Made by a program: the position numbers and the translations under genes. A model generated the notes under the pieces. It made no database searches and was not told the origin of the DNA. It saw only the letters and a list, made by a program, of their open reading frames with translations. Below are positions 9,715 to 18,580 of a stretch of 64,000 bases of DNA, in pieces. How positions within the stretch are numbered: position 1 is the stretch's first letter; every line of letters starts with the position of its first letter. The DNA is taken from assembly GCA_002310135.1 (NCBI GenBank), contig DBYK01000001.1, positions 62,001 through 126,000 on the forward strand, in the 5' to 3' direction. The stretch is from Caryophanales bacterium UBA1188. GTDB taxonomy: Bacteria; Bacillota_I; Bacilli_A; Izemoplasmatales; UBA1188.

Positions 9715-11399
9715 AAGTCCTTTTTAAAGTCTGGCTTTCTAAAGATTATATAATCTAAAATCAAGAAAGCACTAAAGATAATAAATAATTCTAAAGAATA
9801 AGATAAGAATTTCTCTAAAGACAAATCTATACTGAAAATATCTAAAATATTATTATCAATTGAATTATGAAAATAATAAAGTGATAATATTTCAAGCGCT
9901 AGTGGGAAAAAGCATAAAAGGAATAATTTAAATTTTGATTTCAAGATGAAAGAATTAATTGCCTTTTCAGAGATACTAGACATATATAAATCATACAACA
10001 ATTCGCTTCTTTCTTCATTATTTATTTTGCTTTCTTTAATATAAATAATAAAGATTGATGAAAAATAGAGGATTTCTATAACCAAAATTACTATATTTCT
10101 TGATGTGATGTTGGCTTTATCTTTTTGAGTTATATCATCTATATTTATAAGCACATCCTTAAGTTCACTATATATCTCATCATTTGATGATAAGAATTTT
10201 AATGCATATAGATTTGATTCATCATCTAAAGAGTTTGTGCTAGCTATTGAATAGAAATCAAGTGGAAAATCCACAAATCCATAAACTTTATAACTTTTTC
10301 TATTAATTATAACATTATCTCCTAATTCAATATTTAGAAGTTTCTTATAATGATTTGATAATATTATTGGGTTTTCAGGGATTTCTTCTAATCTTTCTTT
10401 ATAATCTAAATTATATATTTCATTCATCTTATCAAAGTCAATATAAATAATTCTTAAATTATTTTTATTTATTTCTGTATCTTCAAAAGTAATATTTGTA
10501 TAATATATACTCGAATTTGAGGTTATATAATTATAGATCTCACTATCTTTTTCTGTCTCAACATAATAATATGCTTTATTGAATGATTTATAACTATTTG
10601 ATATCTCTTTTTTATCGCCTAACACAATAAAGACTATAAATGATAAGGCAATTGATAAAACGAAAAATACAGTTATTTTATTATTTATAAATTTTCTTGA
10701 AAATATAGATTCAACTTTATTGTTGACTTTAAATAGAGGGCTTGAATAGATATTAAAAATAATAAGATATACAAGAATTAGTGTTAGAAAGGCGAATAAA
10801 ATATATAGATATGATGATTTATTTATAAATAAAAATACGAATAATGAAATTATTCCAATCACCACAAATAAAATATTATCGTGTTTAAATTCTATATTTA
10901 AATTTGAGATGAATGAAATAGTCATCATAAGGATTGATGATATCACCACAAGTAATAATGAAATTAAGAATGAAGGTAACCTGATATCTATAATATATAT
11001 GAATAAATCTTGCCTGATAAGATAGAAGATTAAGTAATTTAAAGAAATCAAAAGTGAGCTTAATAAATAACCAATTAATGAATATATTATATTCATTATT
11101 ATATATGAAAAATAATTCTTTATGATGCTTTTTTCATTAGATAAAATAAAACTAACTAGTTCTTTTTCTTCTTTAACTTTCGGAATAAAGACAATTAATA
11201 AAGAATAAAAAATTAAGGATAGTATTAGGTATCCATTTAAATATGTTTCAATGTTATATAAAACATTGGAATCAAAAAATTTATCAGTGTATCTATAATA
11301 ATTATAAAAAGAAAAAATTGCGCAAGAAAAGAAAGCGTATAATACTAGCTTCAAGATATGATGGTTACCTTTTTTGAATATCTCTTCTTTTATTTTCAT
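9711..11399 (-). CDS. Polytopic membrane protein, FtsX/MacB-like permease partner of a degenerate ABC protein
   Basis: The protein is 562 aa with about ten hydrophobic helices. A soluble segment near residues 270-410 lies between the first helices and a final group of three or four. This layout recalls FtsX/MacB-type ABC permeases that have an extracellular domain. It starts on the last base of the ABC-like gene upstream and ends in an ATGA overlap with plsC, so the three genes form one unit. I find no recognised sequence motif; the assignment rests on topology and context. Confidence 0.6.
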   Translation of the reverse strand: MKIKEEIFKKGNHHILKLVLYAFFSCAIFSFYNYYRYTDKFFDSNVLYNIETYLNGYLILSLIFYSLLIVFIPKVKEEKELVSFILSNEKSIIKNYFSYIIMNIIYSLIGYLLSSLLISLNYLIFYLIRQDLFIYIIDIRLPSFLISLLLVVISSILMMTISFISNLNIEFKHDNILFVVIGIISLFVFLFINKSSYLYILFAFLTLILVYLIIFNIYSSPLFKVNNKVESIFSRKFINNKITVFFVLSIALSFIVFIVLGDKKEISNSYKSFNKAYYYVETEKDSEIYNYITSNSSIYYTNITFEDTEINKNNLRIIYIDFDKMNEIYNLDYKERLEEIPENPIILSNHYKKLLNIELGDNVIINRKSYKVYGFVDFPLDFYSIASTNSLDDESNLYALKFLSSNDEIYSELKDVLINIDDITQKDKANITSRNIVILVIEILYFSSIFIIYIKESKINNEERSELLYDLYMSSISEKAINSFILKSKFKLFLLCFFPLALEILSLYYFHNSIDNNILDIFSIDLSLEKFLSYSLELFIIFSAFLILDYIIFRKPDFKKDL

Positions 11400-12052
11400 T
11401 AAACTTCACTCACAAGTAAATTATCGATGATTATTACTTTAGATGCATAATTTAAAAGATCTGCGTCACTTGTAGAATGTATTATGGTTGTCTTATATAT
11501 ACTGTTAAATCTATTGAGTGTTTTAATGATATCTATTTTTTCATCTTGACTTAGAGCCTTTGTGATATCATTTATTAATAATATAAATGGTTTTGTGATT
11601 AAAGATCTCATAATAACGACCTTACATTTTTGAAAAGCGCTTAATTGAGATGCGCTCAAATCAATATTATTTTCAAACCCAAATATTTTAATTAAATCTT
11701 GAAAATATTCATTATCTATTTCACTCTTGTTGATGATTATTGGATATACAACATTATCTCTAACACTAAGTTCATCATAAACTTTAGAATTATGGGATAT
11801 ATAACTTAAATCAGATGATCTAAAATCATCGAACTGAATATTATTGAATTTAATAATATCTTGATCAAAATATAATATTTCACCACTCAAATATCCTTTT
11901 TTAAAATATATTAAATCGATCAAATATATGGCGTCATTTAAATATGAATAAACTAATGTTGATTCACCCTCAGAGATATTTAGATATACATTTTTAATTT
12001 CTTTATTGTTGTCAACTTTAAAAGAAACATTTTCAAATTTTAATATATCCAT
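11399..12052 (-). CDS. Degenerate ABC-transporter ATP-binding-like protein lacking P-loop
   Basis: The protein is 217 aa from the ATG at 12052, chosen because an extended -10 box sits 7 nt upstream; the longer frame would need a TTG. The overall order follows LolD/MacB-type ATPases (ILKFENVSFKVDNNKEIKNVYLNI, later LSAxQ and PFILLINDITKAL), but the catalytic parts are gone. The Walker A position reads EGESTLVYSYLNDAI with no GxGKS, the signature reads LSASQLSAF rather than LSGGQ, and the Walker B Asp-Glu is replaced by Asn-Asp. It probably cannot hydrolyse ATP by the usual mechanism. It is paired with the permease gene downstream. Confidence 0.75.
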   Translation of the reverse strand: MDILKFENVSFKVDNNKEIKNVYLNISEGESTLVYSYLNDAIYLIDLIYFKKGYLSGEILYFDQDIIKFNNIQFDDFRSSDLSYISHNSKVYDELSVRDNVVYPIIINKSEIDNEYFQDLIKIFGFENNIDLSASQLSAFQKCKVVIMRSLITKPFILLINDITKALSQDEKIDIIKTLNRFNSIYKTTIIHSTSDADLLNYASKVIIIDNLLVSEV

Positions 12053-12059
12053 ATAATTT

Positions 12060-12068
12060 ATTTTATCA
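12060..12068 (-). promoter_or_regulatory. Extended -10 promoter of the ABC-like gene
   Basis: Minus-strand TGaTAAAAT ends 7 nt before the ATG at 12052. There is no Shine-Dalgarno sequence. The predicted mRNA is leaderless. Confidence 0.6.
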
Positions 12069-12096
12069 TAATTATATGGATTTTGCTTTTCTTCAT

Positions 12097-12125
12097 TTGA
12101 CAAAGATGAAAAAAACAAATAAAAT
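12097..12125 (+). promoter_or_regulatory. Consensus sigma-A promoter, divergent, leaderless
   Basis: TTGACA, a 17-nt spacer and TAAAAT. The ATG at 12133 begins 7 nt after the -10 box, at the expected transcription start. Any upstream in-frame ATG (12076, 12106) would lie in or before the promoter. Confidence 0.8.
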
Positions 12126-12132
12126 CATTAAT

Positions 12133-12588
12133 ATGGAAATAAAGTATGTGAACACTAATTTAAAAATGAAAATATTCTTAAATTTAACTATTTGCTTTTT
12201 AGCGTTTATTTTAGCGTTCATTGTTTCTTTTTTAGCTTATTCGATAGTTTATTATACTCTTAGATTTCTCTTCTTTATAGTTTTAGTTATTTCATCTATT
12301 ACTCTTACACTTCTAGTTTTATATACAGTACTTGACATCATCACTTATAGACACACTTATTATATAATTGATGATGAAAAAATAGTGATGATAACTAAGG
12401 CTATAAATAAAGAGATAATCTATTTTAAAGATATAGAAATGATTAATTATAGAACCATAAAAGGAAATGTGAGTAATATCAGAATATTTTCTCATGATAA
12501 TTCTTTTAAACTCCACTATTATGACAATCAGCTCTTAAGCGATTTATTATTATTTATAAGAGGTAAAATTGAAAATGAAAAAATATAA
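12133..12588 (+). CDS. Small membrane protein with bacterial PH-like domain
   Basis: The protein is 151 aa from the ATG at 12133; the frame extends upstream to 12076 but that part overlaps the promoter. Two membrane helices (residues about 12-60) are followed by YYIIDDEKIVMITKAINKE and a beta-rich segment ending in LLLFIRGKIE. This is the pattern of bacterial PH (bPH_2, YdbS-like) domains. The cellular role of such proteins is unclear; some are linked to envelope stress or antimicrobial-peptide resistance. It overlaps the next gene, which looks like its larger partner. Confidence 0.65.
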   Translation: MEIKYVNTNLKMKIFLNLTICFLAFILAFIVSFLAYSIVYYTLRFLFFIVLVISSITLTLLVLYTVLDIITYRHTYYIIDDEKIVMITKAINKEIIYFKDIEMINYRTIKGNVSNIRIFSHDNSFKLHYYDNQLLSDLLLFIRGKIENEKI

Positions 12589-13858
12589 ATTTAGTTCAAT
12601 TCCTCTTCTTTTTAATTCCATAATTATCACACTTCTTTTAACGCTTATACTTTTAATCTGGGCTCAAGAGATTTATGAATTATTTTTTGAGAATATAATT
12701 TTCATTTTTTTATCACTTCTTGCCACTGTCACATTTGTATTCTTAATCTTAAGACTATTAACTATTAACTATAGTTATTTAATTTACGAAGATAAGATTG
12801 AAATCAATAATGTTTTATTTAATTTAAATAAAGTTAAATATTTCAATAAAAATGAAGTAATAATCTCAATGAAAAGAAATTTCATCTATAGAATCTTTAA
12901 TAGAGTAAGGTTTGAAATAATCACAAAATCAAGGAAAAAAGTATTATCTTTGATCATTCCTTATGGTGAAGAATTATTTATACTTAAAGATATATTAAAT
13001 ATCATTTCAGATAAAAAGACGCACTATACAATAGATAAAGACTATTTGAGTAATAAAGCCAATATAGTTCCACAAATAATACAATCATTTATATTTTCTT
13101 TACTATTCTATCTTTTCTCTTTATCAATTATAAGCATTGTTAAAACTTATTTTTCCAATAATGATTTTATTTATAATCATCTTGAAATTATATTTTTATT
13201 ATTATCTCTTGCGATACTCATCATAAGATTTTTATATTTCAACATATTATTTAAATTCACTAATGTTAAATATGAATCTAATTTAATCAAATCTAAATCA
13301 ACTTTTTTGTCTATTAAAGAATTCTTAATTCCAGTTGAAGTTATTTCATCTTTTAATATTTACTCTTTAATTTTATCTAATAGATGTAATTCATTTAAGA
13401 TTGAATATATCTTTAATAGGTTCTTTAAAATACTACTTCCAATTACTTTAGAAAACGTCAAAAGTAGATATGACATTGATCTAAAGGCTAAAGATAAATT
13501 GAATTATAAATCTAAATACTTTATCGTACCTTTAATTCTCATTACAATCATCTTAATTCCATTTATTTTAATTAGTGTTTATACATTCTTACTATTCTTA
13601 AGCTTTTCAATACTGTCTTTTATAATCTATTATAAAGAAAACGATATTAAGATTGATGATAGAGGAATATTAATAATCTCAAAATCTTTATTCCAAAAAT
13701 ATCATATGATAGATATAAACGCAGTTAGAAATATCACATATAAAAGAGCTATATTTAATAAATATTTATTAATCTTTAAACTAGATAATCAAAAAATAAG
13801 ATGTATGGTTGATAAAACGCTTCTTGAGAAAATCGGAATAAATAAAGGGAATGCTTAG
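12575..13858 (+). CDS. Multi-pass membrane protein with repeated PH-like domains (YdbT-like)
   Basis: The protein is 427 aa from the ATG at 12575, with AAGAGG about 10 nt upstream; the TTG at 12569 is less likely. Three pairs of membrane helices (about 10-70, 165-220, 310-345) are each followed by a beta-rich soluble segment, such as YSYLIYEDKIEINNVLFNLNK and KIDDRGILIISKSLFQKYH. This repeats the plan of the smaller upstream protein, as in YdbS/YdbT pairs. The start overlaps the stop of the previous gene, so the two are co-translated. Confidence 0.6.
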   Translation: MKKYKFSSIPLLFNSIIITLLLTLILLIWAQEIYELFFENIIFIFLSLLATVTFVFLILRLLTINYSYLIYEDKIEINNVLFNLNKVKYFNKNEVIISMKRNFIYRIFNRVRFEIITKSRKKVLSLIIPYGEELFILKDILNIISDKKTHYTIDKDYLSNKANIVPQIIQSFIFSLLFYLFSLSIISIVKTYFSNNDFIYNHLEIIFLLLSLAILIIRFLYFNILFKFTNVKYESNLIKSKSTFLSIKEFLIPVEVISSFNIYSLILSNRCNSFKIEYIFNRFFKILLPITLENVKSRYDIDLKAKDKLNYKSKYFIVPLILITIILIPFILISVYTFLLFLSFSILSFIIYYKENDIKIDDRGILIISKSLFQKYHMIDINAVRNITYKRAIFNKYLLIFKLDNQKIRCMVDKTLLEKIGINKGNA

Positions 13859-14385
13859 CATTCCCTTTTATATAAATCATTAATTTCTTTTGCGATTTCA
13901 CTAATTGTGAGCGCATCTGAATTAATGATATAATTTACTCCCTCAATGTTTTCACAACTAAAGATTATAGAATCATTTTCAAGTCTTTCTTTGATTGTAT
14001 CTATCCTATCACCTCTTTTTATCATCCTCTCCTCTCTCATCTTTTTTGATGAATATAAGAAAAATGAAATGATTGGTTTATAAATTGAATTATTATATTT
14101 TTTAAAACCACTTGGATCAAGTATTAAAACTTTTGAAATTCCTATATCTTTTTTAAGTGTTCCATAATAATTATTGTTGTATTTAACTGTTTCAAAAAAT
14201 TCATCATTTTGAACTAATTTATTGAATGCATCTAGAGATATAAAATTATAATCAATTCCGTCAATTTCACCTATTCTTTTTTCTCTTGTAGTGTAGGTTA
14301 CTAACTTTTTATATCCGTATTCTTTTATCAACTTCTTTACTACTTCAGTTTTACCGCTAGCGCTAGCTCCAATTATAATAATCAT
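13855..14385 (-). CDS. Guanylate-kinase-like P-loop kinase
   Basis: The protein is 176 aa, slightly short for guanylate kinase (about 190-210). It has the P-loop GASASGKT (6-13), the GMP-binding-like TTREKRIGEIDGIDYNF, and NYYGT in the expected order, then a lid-like RMIKRGDR segment. It could phosphorylate GMP, but the divergence and the operon with a metallo-hydrolase leave room for a specialised paralogue. The start overlaps the stop of the metallo-hydrolase gene by 4 nt (ATGA). The 3' end converges with the PH-domain genes, overlapping by 4 nt. Confidence 0.75.
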   Translation of the reverse strand: MIIIIGASASGKTEVVKKLIKEYGYKKLVTYTTREKRIGEIDGIDYNFISLDAFNKLVQNDEFFETVKYNNNYYGTLKKDIGISKVLILDPSGFKKYNNSIYKPIISFFLYSSKKMREERMIKRGDRIDTIKERLENDSIIFSCENIEGVNYIINSDALTISEIAKEINDLYKREC

Positions 14386-15014
14386 CCAAATAACCCCCTC
14401 TTTTTCTTAAGATAAGGATTATTTTTGATTTCTTCCTTTAATGTAGATTTCCCCATATGACCTGGAAGAATTATGGTTTTTTTACTGAAGTTATCTCTGA
14501 TATAATCTAATGATTCTTTGAGTTCTACCATTGAACCACTTGGAAGGTCAGTCCTTCCTATTGAATTTTTAAATAAAGTATCACCAGTAAATAATAAATC
14601 ATTTAATTCGATAACCATAGATCCTTTTGTGTGCCCTGGAGTGTGATGAAAGATGAATCCATCTATTTCTTCTTTGTTTTTGATGAAATAGAGGTTCATA
14701 TTCTTTGGATATACTTTACTCATTCCCATGATTTTTGAACAGTTTAGAGTATCATTAAATAATAATTCTACATCTAGTTCATTGATATAAATCTTAACGT
14801 CTTTATGATTCTTGATGAGTTGATCCATACAACCAGTATGATCGATATGGCCATGAGTTAAAAATATGTTTTTGAGTTCGTATTTTGAATCAGTAAAAAT
14901 CTTTTCAATTTTTTCATAATTAAAACCAGGATCTATGATTGTTACTTCATTATCCCTTAAAACTATATAACAGTTTTCTTTTGCTAAATTATCATTAATT
15001 AAAAAAATTTTCAT
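14382..15014 (-). CDS. MBL-fold metallo-hydrolase, glyoxalase-II-like
   Basis: The protein is 210 aa. It shows the metallo-beta-lactamase metal ligands in order: THGHIDHTG (His 54, His 56, Asp 58, His 59), HHTPGHTKGS, FTGDTLF and LPGHMG. This length and motif set fit the YcbL/GloB-like group of small hydrolases that act on thioesters such as lactoyl conjugates. The substrate is not provable from sequence. AAGGG lies 5 nt before the ATG. A hairpin separates it from rpmG upstream, so it may be read through from rpmG or have its own start. Confidence 0.85.
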   Translation of the reverse strand: MKIFLINDNLAKENCYIVLRDNEVTIIDPGFNYEKIEKIFTDSKYELKNIFLTHGHIDHTGCMDQLIKNHKDVKIYINELDVELLFNDTLNCSKIMGMSKVYPKNMNLYFIKNKEEIDGFIFHHTPGHTKGSMVIELNDLLFTGDTLFKNSIGRTDLPSGSMVELKESLDYIRDNFSKKTIILPGHMGKSTLKEEIKNNPYLKKKRGLFG

Positions 15015-15030
15015 AAACCCTTAAAAGTAT

Positions 15031-15056
15031 AAAAAAAACTTCATGGGAAGTTTTTT
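15031..15056 (-). terminator. Bidirectional-type terminator behind rpmG
   Basis: Arms AAAAAACTTC and GAAGTTTTTT enclose a 4-nt loop; the structure overlaps the rpmG stop codon. Confidence 0.8.
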
Positions 15057-15213
15057 ATTTCTTTTCTTTATGTACAGTCTTTTTATTACAAACTCTACAA
15101 TACTTTAAAACTTCCATTTTTTCAGAATGGAGTTTTTTATTTCTAGTTCCGTTATAATTTTCGCTTCCGCATTCACTACATTTTAAAACAAAACTTATTC
15201 TTACGTCTGCCAT
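15055..15213 (-). CDS. rpmG: 50S ribosomal protein L33
   Basis: The protein is 52 aa, read directly from the minus strand. It starts MADVRISFVLKCSECGSENY and ends in CRVCNKKTVHKEKK. The two CxxC pairs (CSEC and CRVC) form the zinc site of the zinc-containing L33 type. A perfect GGAGG lies 8 nt before the ATG. The gene is short but the match to L33 is clear. It lies divergent from ispG. Confidence 0.95.
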   Translation of the reverse strand: MADVRISFVLKCSECGSENYNGTRNKKLHSEKMEVLKYCRVCNKKTVHKEKK

Positions 15214-15297
15214 AGTAAATCCTCCAAAATATTACTAATAAATAATATCATTTTTTGATTTATAAATCAAGTTTATTTTTACTTATGTATTTTTAAA

Positions 15298-15306
15298 TGT
15301 TATAAT
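15298..15306 (+). promoter_or_regulatory. Extended -10 promoter of ispG, leaderless
   Basis: TGtTATAAT ends 7 nt before the ATG at 15314. The upstream in-frame ATG at 15305 overlaps the -10 box and so would not be transcribed. Confidence 0.65.
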
Positions 15307-15313
15307 GTTGAAT

Positions 15314-16357
15314 ATGAAAAGAGATAATACAATCAGTTTTAAAATTGGAAATAAAACTATAGGTGGAAGTAGTCATATTCTCATCCAATCTATGTCTACT
15401 TTTTTGCCAAGTGATAAAGATAATTGCATCAAACAACTCAAGAAATTAGAAAATGCTGGGTGCGAAATAGTTAGAGTTGCACTTCTATCTAAAGCAGATG
15501 CATACGCAATTAAAGATTTAAAAAAAGAAATAAATATTCCTATATGTTGTGATATCCATTTCGATTATGAACTGGGTGTTTTAGCAATCGAAAATGGTGC
15601 AGACAAAATTCGTTTTAATCCTGGCAATATCGGCTCTGATTCTAATCTTAAGGCTTTAATCGACAAATGCATTGAATATAGTGTCCCAGTAAGAATTGGA
15701 GTCAATTCAGGTAGCATTGAAAAAGAATATTTGAATGAGGATTTATCTAACATAGAAAAATGTGTTTTAAGTCTAAAGAAATATGTGAAAAAAGTTGAAG
15801 ATTTAGGTCTTAAAAATATTGTATTATCTATAAAACTATCGAGTGTAACTGATACAATAGAAGCATATAAAGAGATATCAAATATGTTTGATTATCCCCT
15901 TCACGTTGGACTCACAGAATCAGGAATTGGAGATAATGCATTAATCAAATCAAGTATCGCAATTGGAACTATTTTAAATGAAGGAATAGGAAACACTATT
16001 AGAGTATCATTAACTGGAGATCCAATTAATGAAATATATGCTGCAAAAACTATTTTAAAATCACTAAATCTATATAGTGGTCCTAATCTAATTAGTTGTC
16101 CAACTTGCGGTAGAACTGAAGTTGATTTATATAGTTATGCTAAAGAAATTGATGATTTTTTAAAAAATATAGATAAAAAAATTGATGTTGCAGTAATGGG
16201 ATGCCTAGTAAACGGACCAGGTGAAGCTAAAGATGCTGATATGGGCGTTGCATTTATTAAGACTAAAGGGATTCTATTTAAAAAAGGTGAAATTGTTTTT
16301 AGAGGCACTCCTAAAGATGCAATAGAGATGTTGAAGAAAGAAATTCTAAATTTTTAA
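15314..16357 (+). CDS. ispG: 4-hydroxy-3-methylbut-2-enyl diphosphate synthase
   Basis: The protein is 347 aa. IspG (GcpE) is the [4Fe-4S] enzyme that converts MEcPP to HMBPP in the MEP pathway of isoprenoid synthesis. The N-terminal TIM-barrel motifs are present (IQSMSTFLPSD, NAGCEIVRVA, CDIHFDYELGVLAIENGADKIRFNPGNIG), as are the cluster ligands in SCPTCGRTEVDL and MGCLVNGPGEAKDADMG. The first 60 or so residues fit the short bacterial form. The start at 15314 is preferred over 15305 because of the promoter position. rsmE follows 8 nt after the stop. Confidence 0.97.
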   Translation: MKRDNTISFKIGNKTIGGSSHILIQSMSTFLPSDKDNCIKQLKKLENAGCEIVRVALLSKADAYAIKDLKKEINIPICCDIHFDYELGVLAIENGADKIRFNPGNIGSDSNLKALIDKCIEYSVPVRIGVNSGSIEKEYLNEDLSNIEKCVLSLKKYVKKVEDLGLKNIVLSIKLSSVTDTIEAYKEISNMFDYPLHVGLTESGIGDNALIKSSIAIGTILNEGIGNTIRVSLTGDPINEIYAAKTILKSLNLYSGPNLISCPTCGRTEVDLYSYAKEIDDFLKNIDKKIDVAVMGCLVNGPGEAKDADMGVAFIKTKGILFKKGEIVFRGTPKDAIEMLKKEILNF

Positions 16358-16365
16358 GGTGTACT

Positions 16366-17079
16366 ATGCAACAATATTTTGTAAAAGTTATAGATAATAA
16401 AATAGTTCTTAATGATGAAGATTTATATCATCTTGTTAAAGTCTTAAGAGCTAGAGAAAAAAGAAAAATAATTTGTGTGATTGATAATAAGAAATATTTT
16501 TGCGAATTCAATGGTGATAATTCTTCTTACACAGTTGAAATTATTTATGAAATAGAATCAAATCCTGAATTAGATGTAGATATAGAATTATATCAAGCAT
16601 TAATTCGAAATGAGAATTTTGATTTAGTATTACAAAAATCAACTGAACTAGGAGTAAAATCTATTTCCCCAACAATCTTTAAAAGAAATGTTGTAAAAAT
16701 AGATAAGAATAAAGAAAAATCAAAACTATTGAGATATCAAACAATACTTAAAAATTCTGCAGAACAGTCACATAGATTAATAATTCCTGATATTCTTCCT
16801 ATTACTAAGGTAGAAGATATCAAATTAGAAAAAGGTGAAATAGGAATAGTTGCGTATGAAAATGAAAAAAATATTTCACTTAAATCATTAGATAAAGATT
16901 TGAAAAAAACAGATAAAATTAAAATAGTGATAGGACCTGAAGGGGGTATCACTAAAGAAGAATATGATGCTTTAATATCCAAAGGATTTAAGAGTATTAC
17001 GCTTGGAAAAAGGATATTAAGAAGTGAGACAGCCGCATTTAATATCTTATCAGTAATATCTTATATATTAGAAAATTAA
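16366..17079 (+). CDS. rsmE: 16S rRNA (uracil1498-N3)-methyltransferase
   Basis: The protein is 237 aa, the usual length. RsmE methylates U1498 of 16S rRNA using SAM. It has the N-terminal PUA-like part (LNDEDLYHLVKVLRAR) and the SPOUT C-terminal knot signature IGPEGGITKEEYD and LGKRILRSETAAFNILSVISYILE. The middle section LVLQKSTELGVKSISP and AEQSHR is also typical. AAGGTG precedes the ATG. It is co-transcribed with ispG and ends at a strong hairpin. Confidence 0.96.
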   Translation: MQQYFVKVIDNKIVLNDEDLYHLVKVLRAREKRKIICVIDNKKYFCEFNGDNSSYTVEIIYEIESNPELDVDIELYQALIRNENFDLVLQKSTELGVKSISPTIFKRNVVKIDKNKEKSKLLRYQTILKNSAEQSHRLIIPDILPITKVEDIKLEKGEIGIVAYENEKNISLKSLDKDLKKTDKIKIVIGPEGGITKEEYDALISKGFKSITLGKRILRSETAAFNILSVISYILEN

Positions 17080-17105
17080 TAGGTCGCCTAAGCGACCTAT
17101 TTTTT
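17078..17105 (+). terminator. Terminator between rsmE and the convergent membrane-protein gene
   Basis: AATAGGTCGC and GCGACCTATT form a perfect stem around a 4-nt loop, with T runs on both strands, so it can serve both genes. Confidence 0.9.
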
Positions 17106-18390
17106 AATCATTATTTAGTACTGCATTATATGCATCTTTAACGATTGATGCGACAACTTCATTTACGAGTACACTTGAGTCATCAATCTTGAACCAAATC
17201 TTATGATCTTCATATTTGTCTTTTCCAATTAATGGATATTGAATGATTAATCTAATTGCTTTATCGAGTTCAAGTCTAAATGACATAGATTTATTATTAT
17301 TTGATAGAGTTAAGAATTTAACTTTATTAACGAAATAATCTACAGTATTGTCATCACGTCTAACCATTGAGCAATTCTTGAAACCAAATTCAGTATGATA
17401 TATTTCATCTAAATTAGATTGTTCATAAACAACTCTTTTAATTACAGTCTTTTCTTCAACTTCAGTTTCAATTACATCTTCAGCCTTAGGAAGTTCATAT
17501 AATGGTTTTTCTAATTCTTTTTCTTGTTCTGTCTGTTCAATTGCTTGAAGTTGTTTTTGTTCTTCTTCAGATAAAATCTTCTTTTCTTCTTCAACTGGTT
17601 TTGTATCTAATAATTCTTTCATCTCAACATTGTTTTTATGAGCTCTAATAATTCCAAGAACAATGAACAATACGAATCCAACTGCAGATAGACCTAGTAG
17701 AATTAAACTATGCATAGCTGATATTGTTTTTTCAACTGGATTTACTAAAAGAATTAAATCTTTTATAGTTGTGATATTACCAAATTGATCTGTTAAAGCT
17801 TTATATGATAATACTGCAAAGATTAAATATAAAAGCCAAACGATTAATTTAGGGAAGAAACCTCTATCATTGATATTATGGAAACAGATTGATGCGAATA
17901 AGATTTGAAGGATTAATAATACTCCATAAATAACTAATCCATAATACCAAACAAATGGTTGTGCACCAACTAATGAGTTGATAAATACACCTAATCCAAA
18001 ATAGTCAGTATCTAGGAATACAAAATTTGAGCGTTGGAAGAAATAATATAAAGCTCCTCCAAGTGTTGATGCAATTCCTAAATAGTATAGTGGAGCAAAT
18101 GCCATATTTTGAATTGGTTTAGACGCTCTTCTTTCAACACTTCTATTTCTATCAGTAATACTTACAATTAAGAATATAAGTGATAATAATACTAAAAATA
18201 CAGGAATATAGAAAACTTTAATCGCTTTAAATGTTTGGAAAAAAGTAACTAGAAATCCTAAGAATGTTAGAAATGGGAACTTTGTGATAACTGAATTTAT
18301 TAAATTCGCAAGAGGATCCCAAGGAATTACTAAAAATAATGCTAGAATAACTGTAATTATGTGAATTAATCTAGGTAAAAACTTTCTCAT
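17104..18390 (-). CDS. Polytopic membrane protein with a C-terminal soluble domain
   Basis: The protein is 428 aa from the ATG at 18390, 9 nt after GGAGG; the frame's first codon (TTG, 18402) overlaps that site. Seven or eight membrane helices fill residues 8-255. A charged linker rich in E, K and Q follows (about 260-320), then a compact domain of about 95 residues with FLTLSNNNKSMSFRLEL and KDKYEDHKIWFKID. I do not recognise the family with certainty. The last domain somewhat resembles small nucleic-acid or ligand-binding modules (YjbR/DUF5655 style), which is only a hint. Confidence 0.6.
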   Translation of the reverse strand: MRKFLPRLIHIITVILALFLVIPWDPLANLINSVITKFPFLTFLGFLVTFFQTFKAIKVFYIPVFLVLLSLIFLIVSITDRNRSVERRASKPIQNMAFAPLYYLGIASTLGGALYYFFQRSNFVFLDTDYFGLGVFINSLVGAQPFVWYYGLVIYGVLLILQILFASICFHNINDRGFFPKLIVWLLYLIFAVLSYKALTDQFGNITTIKDLILLVNPVEKTISAMHSLILLGLSAVGFVLFIVLGIIRAHKNNVEMKELLDTKPVEEEKKILSEEEQKQLQAIEQTEQEKELEKPLYELPKAEDVIETEVEEKTVIKRVVYEQSNLDEIYHTEFGFKNCSMVRRDDNTVDYFVNKVKFLTLSNNNKSMSFRLELDKAIRLIIQYPLIGKDKYEDHKIWFKIDDSSVLVNEVVASIVKDAYNAVLNND

Positions 18391-18513
18391 TGTTGCCTCC
18401 AATATTTATTCTATATCTTTATTATAATTATATATTATTGTTATGACAAGAAATAATTATAAATTAGCTCAATTTTAATCATTTTTGATTGATATTTACA
18501 AATAATAATAAAA

Positions 18514-18539
18514 GAAAATGCCTAAAAATCGGCATTTTC
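18514..18539 (-). terminator. Terminator after the lipoprotein gene
   Basis: GAAAATGCC and GGCATTTTC enclose an 8-nt loop, with a T-rich tail on the minus strand. Confidence 0.85.
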
Positions 18540-18580
18540 ATTAATATAAGCATTTTTAATATAAACAAAGCAAAAAATGA

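Noticed and set aside
12076..12132. Upstream extension of the PH-domain membrane protein
   Set aside because: It contains the -35 and -10 boxes of the gene's own promoter, so it cannot be translated from that transcript.
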